Positions 52,905 through 59,923 of a stretch of DNA of 64,000 nt are shown piece after piece (within the stretch, counting starts at the first letter, position 1; each line of letters opens with the position of its first letter). Made by a program: the position numbers and the translations under genes. Origin of the DNA: Lachnoclostridium sp. UBA903 (GTDB lineage: Bacteria > Bacillota > Clostridia > Lachnospirales > Lachnospiraceae); contig DBEP01000047.1 of assembly GCA_002294045.1 (NCBI GenBank), positions 19,641-83,640 on the forward strand, read 5' to 3'. The notes beneath the pieces were generated by a model. The model did not search any database, was not told the DNA's origin, and saw nothing but the letters and a program-made list of their open reading frames with translations.

Positions 52905-54308
52905 ATGATTTGTCCGGTGTGTGGCAGTACGGTAGCAGCAAATAGGAACCGCTGCGAGAGATGCGGCGAGGATATAAAAATTTACAGGAAAATATACCTG
53001 TTATCCAATAGATATTATAATGAAGGACTGGAGAAAGCAAAGGTCAGGGATTTATCCGGTGCCATATTGGTTCTGAAAAAGAGCCTTGAGTTTAATAATA
53101 GAAATATTAATGCCAGAAACCTGCTGGGCCTGATATATTATGAGGTAGGAGAAACGGTTTCTGCTTTAAGCGAATGGGTCATCAGCAAGCATTTTCAGGC
53201 AGAAGAGAATGACGCGGATGAATATATGGAATCCGTCCGCTCTAACCCTACCAAACTGGAGACCTTAAATCAAACCATTAAAAAATATAATTTGGCCTTA
53301 CAATCAGCCAAGCAGGGCAGTGAGGACCTGGCAATCATACAGTTAAAGAAGGTCACGAATTTAAATCCTCATTTTGTGAAAGCGCTGCAGTTGTTAGCTC
53401 TTCTTTATATGAAGAACGGCGATACGGACAAAGCGGTTAAATATCTGTCAAGAGCCAATAAAATTGATGTTTCCAACACAACTACCTTAAGGTATCTTCA
53501 CGAGCTGGGGGAAATGAATGCTTCCGCCAGAGATGACGGCCGGATAACGGATAAAGAGAATGTTAGAAAAAGCCAGGAGCCGGCATTATTTCCGCAGACC
53601 AGTTACAAAGAAGATAAGCCGAATGTCTGGGTATTTGTCAATCTTATTTTAGGGATTGCAATCGGTATTTTAGGTGTATTCTTCCTTATTGTACCTACCG
53701 TGGAAAGTAATTATAAAAATCAGCTTAAAAACCAGGAAGTGGAATACAATGCCGAAATAAATAAAAACTCACAAACCCTGTCATCCATTCAGAAAGAAAA
53801 TGAAGATTTGCAGCAGAAAGTGGAGGATTTACAGGCCGAAATAGACGGATTTGAAGTAGTGGAATATGATGATACCATATATAACGAATTATTTAAAGCG
53901 GCATCCCTTTATACGGAAGAATTGATGTCCGGCAATCCGAATAATATGGATTATGTTAAGGTTGCGGATGCCCTGGCCCAAGTAGAGCTTGATAAACTGG
54001 AGAAGCAGGAAGCAAAGGATTTATACAATCAGATTAAAGATGCAACCTTTGTAAAAGCATCGGATGAGCTTTATGATGACGGACATAACTTTTATTCTGC
54101 CGGAAAGTATGAGGAAGCATTGGAGACTCTGGATAAATCCTACCAATACAATGCGGACAATGCGAGCGCGGTTTATTTTATTGGCAGAACCTATCATCGG
54201 ATGAGCGACTATGAGAATGCTAAGAAGTATTATTCGATAGTTATTGAGCAATTCCCGAATACGGGCCGGGCCAATGAAGCAAAAGCCAGAATGGCTGAAA
54301 TTGAATAA
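52905..54308 (+). CDS. Zinc-ribbon / transmembrane / TPR protein
   Basis: 467 aa. The N-terminus has two CxxC pairs (CPVCGSTVAANRNRCERCG, residues 3-21), a zinc ribbon. TPR repeats follow (about 37-110 and 140-205; ALQLLALLYMKNGDTDKAVK), then one TM helix (about 242-264; VFVNLILGIAIGILGVFFLI), a coiled coil (about 270-310), and an extracytoplasmic TPR pair near the C-terminus (about 390-460; HNFYSAGKYEEALETLDKSY, GRTYHRMSDYENAKKYYSIV). TPRs on both sides of the membrane suggest a cross-membrane scaffold. ATG 52905 is chosen (GGTGGAG 6 nt upstream). Function unknown. Ends with a clear terminator. Confidence 0.85.
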   Translation: MICPVCGSTVAANRNRCERCGEDIKIYRKIYLLSNRYYNEGLEKAKVRDLSGAILVLKKSLEFNNRNINARNLLGLIYYEVGETVSALSEWVISKHFQAEENDADEYMESVRSNPTKLETLNQTIKKYNLALQSAKQGSEDLAIIQLKKVTNLNPHFVKALQLLALLYMKNGDTDKAVKYLSRANKIDVSNTTTLRYLHELGEMNASARDDGRITDKENVRKSQEPALFPQTSYKEDKPNVWVFVNLILGIAIGILGVFFLIVPTVESNYKNQLKNQEVEYNAEINKNSQTLSSIQKENEDLQQKVEDLQAEIDGFEVVEYDDTIYNELFKAASLYTEELMSGNPNNMDYVKVADALAQVELDKLEKQEAKDLYNQIKDATFVKASDELYDDGHNFYSAGKYEEALETLDKSYQYNADNASAVYFIGRTYHRMSDYENAKKYYSIVIEQFPNTGRANEAKARMAEIE

Positions 54309-54341
54309 TAGAACACATCAGATGAAATGACACTTAAAAGA

Positions 54342-54382
54342 AAGACAATTCTAGTGAAGCATCATTAGAGATGTCTTTTTTT
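54342..54382 (+). terminator. Intrinsic terminator after the TPR gene
   Basis: AGACA.TTCTAGTG pairs with CATTAGA.ATGTCT around a 6-nt loop and is followed by seven Ts. It isolates the TPR gene from the spoIIA operon, which must have its own promoter in the AT-rich 54383-54510 stretch (no clear sigma-H match found). Confidence 0.8.
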
Positions 54383-54513
54383 ATAGAGATAGCAGTAAAT
54401 ATATGATAAAATATGTAATAATATGTAAAAATATGAAGTAAGGTTTGGTGTAAAGTATGGACAAGCAGCAAAAAAAGAAAAAAAATACAACAATTATGCA
54501 GTTGAGGGAGGGG

Positions 54514-54858
54514 GTGAAAGCGGATTTTGAAATTATTAACCATTGCCTGGTTATAAAATTAATGGAAGAACTGGATCATCACAATGCCATTCCCGTAAGG
54601 GAACAGTCTGATAAGCTGATTGCCGGTAAAAATATAAAGGATATTATATTTGACTTTACCGGTTCGGATTTTATGGATAGTTCCGGTATTGGGGTTATTA
54701 TGGGCCGTTATAAAAAGGTGATATTTGCAGGGGGCAAAGTTGCCGTAACCGGAGTCAATAAAAGTGTGGACAGAATCTTTCATTTATCCGGATTATATAA
54801 AATCATTCATAAGTTTGAAACAATTGATGACGCGGTAAAGAAATTTAACCATAATTAA
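54514..54858 (+). CDS. spoIIAA: Anti-sigma F factor antagonist SpoIIAA
   Basis: STAS-domain protein that, when dephosphorylated, releases sigma-F from SpoIIAB in the forespore. The phosphorylatable Ser is in DFMDSSGIGVIMGRY (second Ser expected) and ELDHHNAIPVREQSDKL is typical of clostridial SpoIIAA. Start: GTG at 54514 preceded by GAGGG gives the family-sized 114 aa starting (V/M)KADFEIINHCLV; an ATG at 54457 would add 19 Lys-rich residues without a good site and is the alternative. First gene of spoIIAA-spoIIAB-sigF. Confidence 0.94.
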   Translation: MKADFEIINHCLVIKLMEELDHHNAIPVREQSDKLIAGKNIKDIIFDFTGSDFMDSSGIGVIMGRYKKVIFAGGKVAVTGVNKSVDRIFHLSGLYKIIHKFETIDDAVKKFNHN

Positions 54859-54927
54859 ATATTATTGAACGCAAAGGGGCAGACAAAAAGGTCTGCATGG
54901 GAGGACGTTCTGAGCAGGAGGATAAGT

Positions 54928-55350
54928 ATGGATTTTACGAACGAAATGTTATTGGAGATTGACAGTCAGTCAAGAAATGAGAGCTTTGCTAGAATGGTGG
55001 TTGCCGGATTTGTGGCACAGCTGGATCCCACAATTGAGGAAATTGCCGATATTAAAACAGCAGTTTCGGAGGCGGTAACCAATGCAATTATCCATGGTTA
55101 TAATAACGGTGCCGGAAAAGTAAGGATAAGCTGCAAAATCTGTAATCATGAAGTATTTATTGAGGTCACGGATACCGGCAAGGGAATTGAAGATATTGAA
55201 AAGGCTATGGAGCCTTTATATACGACCAGGCCGGAGCTGGAGCGTTCCGGTATGGGATTTTCGTTTATGGAAGCATTTATGGACGATTTAAAGGTAGAAT
55301 CAAAGCTTGGTGAAGGTACCACAGTTAAAATGAAGAAACTGATCCATTGA
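54928..55350 (+). CDS. spoIIAB: Anti-sigma F factor SpoIIAB (serine kinase)
   Basis: GHKL-fold kinase that binds and inhibits sigma-F and phosphorylates SpoIIAA. N-box SEAVTNAIIHGYNNG (about residues 47-61), G1 box VTDTGKGIED (about 84-93) and G2 box ERSGMGFSFMEAFMD (about 111-125). 140 aa, full length. ATG 54928 has AGGAGG upstream; a TTG further up is not needed. Confidence 0.96.
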   Translation: MDFTNEMLLEIDSQSRNESFARMVVAGFVAQLDPTIEEIADIKTAVSEAVTNAIIHGYNNGAGKVRISCKICNHEVFIEVTDTGKGIEDIEKAMEPLYTTRPELERSGMGFSFMEAFMDDLKVESKLGEGTTVKMKKLIH

Positions 55351-55381
55351 TTGATTTTAACAGGACATTATGCTCTCCTTA

Positions 55382-55418
55382 GGATAAGATTTCCTGCAAT
55401 CTCAGGAAATCTTTATCC
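55382..55418. other. Strong hairpin between spoIIAB and sigF
   Basis: GGATAAGATTTCCTG (55382-55396) pairs with CAGGAAATCTTTATCC (55403-55418) with one bulged base and a 6-nt loop. No T run follows, so it is more likely an mRNA processing, stability or attenuation structure than a terminator. In Bacillus the two genes are normally closer together. Confidence 0.6.
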
Positions 55419-55453
55419 GGATGCTTAGTATCATTTAAGAAGGGAGTGAAACA

Positions 55454-56167
55454 GTGGATACAATAGAATTGATACGTCTGTCACAGCAAGGAGATAAAGA
55501 GGCAAGAGATAAAGTAATTACCGACAATATCGGATTGGTGTGGAGTATTGTCCGCAGATTTATGTGCCGGGGCCATGAGCCGGAAGATCTGTTCCAGATT
55601 GGAAGTATCGGGCTGATTAAAGCCATTGACAAATTCGATTTGTCTTATGATGTAAAATTCTCCACCTATGCTGTTCCCATGATTATGGGTGAAATAAAGC
55701 GGTTCTTAAGGGATGACGGTGTAATTAAAGTGAGCCGTTCCATGAAGGAAACGGCAGGCAAAATCCGTGTTACCAGAGAAAAGCTGAGCAATTTATACGG
55801 CAGGGAACCGACCTTGGAAGAAATAAGTGCGGAACTCAATCTTGCAAAAGAAGAAGTGGTAATGGCTCTGGAATCCGGAGCGGAAGTGGAATCTTTGTAT
55901 AAGACCATTTATCAGGGAGATGGCAACGCAATCTATTTAATTGATAAATTAGAACAAACCAATGATGAACATGAAAATATGATTGACAGGCTTGCATTAA
56001 GAGAAACGATTGCGTCTTTGGATGAAAAGGACCAGGAATTAATCAGGCTTCGATACTTTATGAATAGAACCCAGACGGATATAGCCAAGGAATTAGGGAT
56101 ATCGCAGGTACAGGTTTCCCGTTTGGAAAAGAAAATTTTATTAAAAATGCGGGAAAAAATGATGTAA
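55454..56167 (+). CDS. sigF: RNA polymerase sporulation sigma factor SigF
   Basis: 237-aa sigma-70 family factor, the first forespore-specific sigma. Region 2 includes DLFQIGSIGLIKAIDKFD (about residues 42-59) and FSTYAVPMIMGEIKRFLRDD (about 68-87); region 3 follows and region 4 has the HTH TQTDIAKELGISQVQVSRLE (about 207-226). GTG start preceded by GGGAG. Ended by a strong terminator at 56272. Confidence 0.96.
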   Translation: MDTIELIRLSQQGDKEARDKVITDNIGLVWSIVRRFMCRGHEPEDLFQIGSIGLIKAIDKFDLSYDVKFSTYAVPMIMGEIKRFLRDDGVIKVSRSMKETAGKIRVTREKLSNLYGREPTLEEISAELNLAKEEVVMALESGAEVESLYKTIYQGDGNAIYLIDKLEQTNDEHENMIDRLALRETIASLDEKDQELIRLRYFMNRTQTDIAKELGISQVQVSRLEKKILLKMREKMM

Positions 56168-56271
56168 ATATTCCCAGTATATTAATAGTAATGAGACAAA
56201 TAATAATAAAAAATCAATTATATTTAGTAATGTATAGGTAAAATACAAAATAATAAATAAGAAAAATAAAG

Positions 56272-56311
56272 AAAAGCATCGGTATAGTATATTATACGGA
56301 TGCTTTTTATT
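56272..56311 (+). terminator. Intrinsic terminator after sigF
   Basis: AAAGCATC.GTATA pairs with TATAC.GATGCTTT and runs into TTTTTATTT. It separates the spoIIA operon from spoVA, so spoVA needs its own (expected sigma-G) promoter. Confidence 0.85.
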
Positions 56312-56372
56312 TCATATAAAAATTTGCATTTTCTTAGAAATTTTTCTCCGGGGGATAAAGAGGTGATAACGA

Positions 56373-56522
56373 ATGATTATAAAACGAAGGATATATATAC
56401 TGGCAGTTGTAATAGCATTATTTCTGGCGACGGTATTGATTGCTTTTATCGCCAATAAGGATAATGGTGAGGATTTTAAAGGTACTCTTGTAAAAGGGTA
56501 TGGTCAGGAGGCAGTTATTTGA
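56373..56522 (+). CDS. 49-aa single-pass membrane microprotein upstream of spoVAA
   Basis: ATG at 56373 with GAGGTG about 9 nt upstream; TGA at 56520-56522, one base before the spoVAA ATG, with the spoVAA ribosome site inside its 3' end, so the two are translationally coupled. The product is MIIKRRIYILAVVIALFLAT followed by VLIAFIANKD and a soluble tail ending GYGQEAVI: a basic start, one TM helix (about residues 7-27), then about 20 extracytoplasmic residues. No family recognised. By position it would be the first gene of the spoVA operon and so made in the forespore. Confidence 0.65.
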   Translation: MIIKRRIYILAVVIALFLATVLIAFIANKDNGEDFKGTLVKGYGQEAVI

Positions 56523-56523
56523 C

Positions 56524-57150
56524 ATGGAAAAAACGAATTTATATATCAAAATTGATAAAAATAACATGGTTAAAAACAAAGTCGTTTATTTAAGGGATAT
56601 AGCAAAGCTGTATAGCGTTGATACCAATATGGTAAACGATTTAAATAACCAGGTTATTTTTGAAATCCAGAGTAATAAAAGAACCAATTATATCTTTTCC
56701 ATATTAAAATTAATTGAAAATATTAATCAATTATATCCGGATGTACAGATTGTCAATCTTGGGGAAACAGATTTTATAATACACTATGATCCGCCGAAAA
56801 AAAAGTCTAAACTATTTGAATATTTAAAAGTGGGATTTGTTTCACTTATGGTTTTCTTTGGCGCCGCGTTTACCATTATGACCTTTAATGAGGATGCTAA
56901 TGTAAAGGAAGTATTTTATACCATTTATAAGCTGATTATGGGAAATGAAAAAGACGGCGGGTCAATTCTGGAAATTTCTTATGCAGTCGGACTACCCATG
57001 GGGATTATATTGTTTTTCAATCATTTTTCCAAAGCCAAGTTAGGTAATGACCCGACGCCCCTGCAGGTGCAGATGCGATTATATGAGGAAGACCTGGACA
57101 AGACTCTGATTGAAAATGCCAGTAGGGAGGATAAGACCATTGATGTATAA
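56524..57150 (+). CDS. spoVAA: Stage V sporulation protein AA
   Basis: 208-aa component of the spore dipicolinic acid channel. N-terminal soluble domain (about 1-95, TNLYIKIDKNNMVKNKVVYL) and two TM helices (about 100-122 and 150-172), as in SpoVAA. ATG 56524 is chosen with AGGAGG upstream; the earlier frame start at 56500 lies within the microprotein gene. Overlaps spoVAB by 8 nt. Confidence 0.93.
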   Translation: MEKTNLYIKIDKNNMVKNKVVYLRDIAKLYSVDTNMVNDLNNQVIFEIQSNKRTNYIFSILKLIENINQLYPDVQIVNLGETDFIIHYDPPKKKSKLFEYLKVGFVSLMVFFGAAFTIMTFNEDANVKEVFYTIYKLIMGNEKDGGSILEISYAVGLPMGIILFFNHFSKAKLGNDPTPLQVQMRLYEEDLDKTLIENASREDKTIDV

Positions 57151-57556
57151 ATACGGCCTTCTGGCCATTATTGGTGTCACGTCAGGATTTGTCGTAGCTG
57201 CGGGTATATTTGCATTTATTACTTTAGTCGGTGTCCTGACCAGGCTGGCGGTCCGGACAAAAACGGCCAACAGGATTCTTATGTACGAGGATATTGTTGT
57301 GTTAGGGGCAACATTAGGCAATATTATATTGCTTTTTGAAATTCCGATTCCCTTCGGAACAATCGGTCTGATAATTTTTGGTTTGTTTTCAGGAAGTTTT
57401 ATAGGTTGTCTTGCCGTTGCGCTAGAAGAAGTTCTCCAGGTATTTCCCGTATTGACATATAGAATCAGATTAAAAGTCGGAATGCCAATCATAGTACTGA
57501 GTTTAGCAATCGGTAAGGGAATTGGTGCCTTTTATCAACTATTTATCAGTGATTAA
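57143..57556 (+). CDS. spoVAB: Stage V sporulation protein AB
   Basis: 137-aa membrane protein with about four TM helices (LLAIIGVTSGFVVAAGIFAF; VLGATLGNIILLFEIPIPFG). ATG 57143 chosen because GGGAGG lies upstream and the product then begins MYKYGLLAIIG as in relatives. Part of the SpoVA dipicolinate transport machinery in the forespore inner membrane. Confidence 0.93.
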   Translation: MYKYGLLAIIGVTSGFVVAAGIFAFITLVGVLTRLAVRTKTANRILMYEDIVVLGATLGNIILLFEIPIPFGTIGLIIFGLFSGSFIGCLAVALEEVLQVFPVLTYRIRLKVGMPIIVLSLAIGKGIGAFYQLFISD

Positions 57557-57584
57557 AAATTAAAATATAAGGAGTTGAATTGAT

Positions 57585-58091
57585 ATGCCGGATGACAGGA
57601 AAAAGGTAACTGCCTCAGATGTGATAATCGAACGGGATAAAAACAAGAAAGAACAGATGTATAATAAATATGTCAAGGATATGACACCCAAACATAGCGG
57701 TTTTGCAAACATATGTAAAGCTTTTCTGGTAGGAGGTATCATTTGTACAATCGGACAGGGACTGACGAACCTGTTTAAGTCCTGGGGTGCTGGAGAGGAA
57801 TTATCCGCGTCTTACACTACGATTACATTAATTTTTTTAGCGGTTCTGCTTACCGGACTTAATATTTACCCGAAATTGGCTAAATTTGCCGGGGCAGGGA
57901 GCGTTGTCCCGATTACCGGTTTTGCGAACTCAGTTGCCGCACCGGCGGTGGAATTCAAAAAGGAAGGGCAGGTATTTGGTATCGGATGCAAAATCTTTAC
58001 CATTGCAGGGCCTGTTATACTGTACGGAATTTTCTCATCCTGGATACTTGGGGTTATATATTATGTTCTGATGGAGTTAGGTGTGGTTTAA
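57585..58091 (+). CDS. spoVAC: Stage V sporulation protein AC
   Basis: 168-aa membrane protein with about four to five TM helices; FANICKAFLVGGIICTIGQG (about 43-62) and FAGAGSVVPITGFANSVAAP (about 104-123) are conserved across SpoVAC/SpoVAEb. SpoVAC forms a mechanosensitive DPA-release channel in Bacillus. AAGGAG before the ATG. Confidence 0.97.
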   Translation: MPDDRKKVTASDVIIERDKNKKEQMYNKYVKDMTPKHSGFANICKAFLVGGIICTIGQGLTNLFKSWGAGEELSASYTTITLIFLAVLLTGLNIYPKLAKFAGAGSVVPITGFANSVAAPAVEFKKEGQVFGIGCKIFTIAGPVILYGIFSSWILGVIYYVLMELGVV

Positions 58092-58205
58092 TTCCAAATC
58101 AAACCCGAAGGCTGTCTTAATAACAAAGTAAAATGGATGCGTTTGCCCTGGGGTTTTCGGTATAAGTGATTCCAGGTCAGACGGTTATCCGGAAAAGAGG
58201 TTGAA

Positions 58206-59267
58206 ATGGAAGAACAAAAAGAGATAATAAATAAAATGATAGGAAAGCAGAGTATCCTTTTTTCAAATCCTCCCAATATACTTGCCGGCTCATCGGTTGC
58301 GGGCAAGAAAGAGGGAGAAGGCCCCCTTGGCAGTTTTTTTGATCAGATTGAAGAAGACCCCATGTTCGGAGGGGATAATTGGGAAGATGCAGAAAGCCGC
58401 TTAATGAAAAGAGCTGCCGAACTTGCAATAGAAAAGGCAGGTCTTAGAAGTGAAGATATCCGGTATCTTATCGGAGGGGATTTATTAGGACAGCTGATTG
58501 CTACTTCCTTTGGTATTGTGGATCTTAACATTCCTATTTTTGGCATTTTTGGAGCCTGCTCTACCATGGGTGAATCCATGGCTCTTGGTGCCATTATTGT
58601 AGACGGGGGATATGCGGACAGGGTTTTATCCCTGACTTCCAGCCATTTTGCGGGAGCTGAGAAGCAATTCCGGTTCCCCCTGGCGTATGGAAATCAAAGA
58701 CCCTTGTCCGCTTCCTGGACGGTAACCGGCAGCGGTGCCGTTGTGATAGGAAAAGATAAGCCGGTTTCCAAAGATAACGATAAGGAGAATGGCGTTATAA
58801 CGATAAAAGGAGTAACCGTAGGCAAAATTGTGGATTACGGCCTGAAGGACTCCATGAATATGGGAGCCTGCATGGCCCCCGCGGCATACGATACAATATC
58901 CCGGAATTTAAAGGACTTAAATGTATTACCGAATTATTATGATAAAATCATCACCGGCGATTTAGGATATGTTGGCAAGGATATTTTAATAGATTTATTA
59001 AAACAGGATGGATTTGATATCAGCAGCAATCATATGGACTGCGGAATTCAAATTTTTGACAAGGAAACTCAGGATACTCATTCCGGAGGCAGCGGCTGTG
59101 CGTGCAGTGCAATTACATTGACAGGATATGTTTTTAAAAAGCTGATGAGGCATGAATGGACAAGAATTTTGTTTGTACCAACGGGGGCGCTGCTTTCACA
59201 GGTAAGTTTTAATGAAGGAAATTCAGTTCCCGGAATTGCACACGGAGTCATACTGGAGGTTTGTTAA
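58206..59267 (+). CDS. spoVAD: Stage V sporulation protein AD
   Basis: 353-aa, thiolase-like fold without TM, the DPA-binding subunit of the SpoVA complex. Recognised by LIGGDLLGQLIATSFGIVDL (about 95-114), FGIFGACSTMGESMALGA, SLTSSHFAGAEKQFRFPLAY and HSGGSGCACSAITLTGY. Full length. The 114-bp gap upstream contains no gene. Confidence 0.97.
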   Translation: MEEQKEIINKMIGKQSILFSNPPNILAGSSVAGKKEGEGPLGSFFDQIEEDPMFGGDNWEDAESRLMKRAAELAIEKAGLRSEDIRYLIGGDLLGQLIATSFGIVDLNIPIFGIFGACSTMGESMALGAIIVDGGYADRVLSLTSSHFAGAEKQFRFPLAYGNQRPLSASWTVTGSGAVVIGKDKPVSKDNDKENGVITIKGVTVGKIVDYGLKDSMNMGACMAPAAYDTISRNLKDLNVLPNYYDKIITGDLGYVGKDILIDLLKQDGFDISSNHMDCGIQIFDKETQDTHSGGSGCACSAITLTGYVFKKLMRHEWTRILFVPTGALLSQVSFNEGNSVPGIAHGVILEVC

Positions 59268-59310
59268 CTAAGGCTTTTTTAATATAATAAAGGCCGGATA
59301 GGAGAAGCAT

Positions 59311-59667
59311 ATGGATTATTTAATAGCTTTTTTAGTAGGAGGTGCAATTTGTGCCGTCGTTCAGATACTTATGGATAATACGAAGCTTATGCCGGGGCGT
59401 ATTATGGTTATACTTGTGTGCCTGGGAGCCGTATTAGGTGCCGTAGGAGTGTATGAACCTTTTACAAAATGGGCAGGGGCAGGAGCCAGTGTACCTCTCC
59501 TTGGATTTGGGAATATTTTATTTAAAGGTATGAAAAAAGCGATAACAGAAGAAGGCTTTATCGGACTATTCAAAGGAGGGTTTACGGCATCTGCGGTAGG
59601 AATTTCGGCAGCTTTAATTTTCAGCTATATAGCCTCCTGGATATTTAACCCGAAGCTGAAGGATTAA
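59311..59667 (+). CDS. spoVAE: Stage V sporulation protein AE
   Basis: 118-aa membrane protein of the SpoVAEb type, related to SpoVAC: FLVGGAICAVVQILMDNTKL (8-27) and KWAGAGASVPLLGFGNILFK (about 53-72). Three to four TM helices. GGAGAAG before the ATG. Last gene of the operon. Confidence 0.96.
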   Translation: MDYLIAFLVGGAICAVVQILMDNTKLMPGRIMVILVCLGAVLGAVGVYEPFTKWAGAGASVPLLGFGNILFKGMKKAITEEGFIGLFKGGFTASAVGISAALIFSYIASWIFNPKLKD

Positions 59668-59860
59668 GCCGGCTCTGTTATATTTCAAGCCAAATATATA
59701 TCTTAATTTTATTTCCATTATAATATGACCGGAATGCCGGCAAGAGGCATTCTTATCCGATAAGTTATTATTACTGAATATAAAATATGATGATAAAATT
59801 AAGAATTTTCAATTTTATATTATATAAGGTATATATTGGCTTTTAATATAGATGATATAC

Positions 59861-59898
59861 AAAAAGAATCCCCGGTTTTAAAACCGGGGATTCTTTTT
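59861..59898. terminator. Perfect bidirectional terminator
   Basis: AAAAAGAATCCCCGGTTTT (59861-59879) is perfectly complementary to the next 19 bases; the A and T flanks make it work in both directions, between spoVAE (plus) and the penicillin-binding protein gene (minus). A weaker hairpin GAATGCC / GGCATTC at 59732-59752 precedes it. Confidence 0.92.
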
Positions 59899-59923
59899 GT
59901 ATGCGGCAGGAAATTGCTTATGA

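Noticed and set aside
54383..54513. Sigma-H promoter for spoIIAA
   Set aside because: The stretch is AT-rich and no convincing AGGA(A/T)(A/T)T plus GAAT pair was seen.
56312..56372. Sigma-G promoter for the spoVA operon
   Set aside because: A promoter is expected here, but no pair of boxes with good -35 and -10 matches and spacing could be placed.
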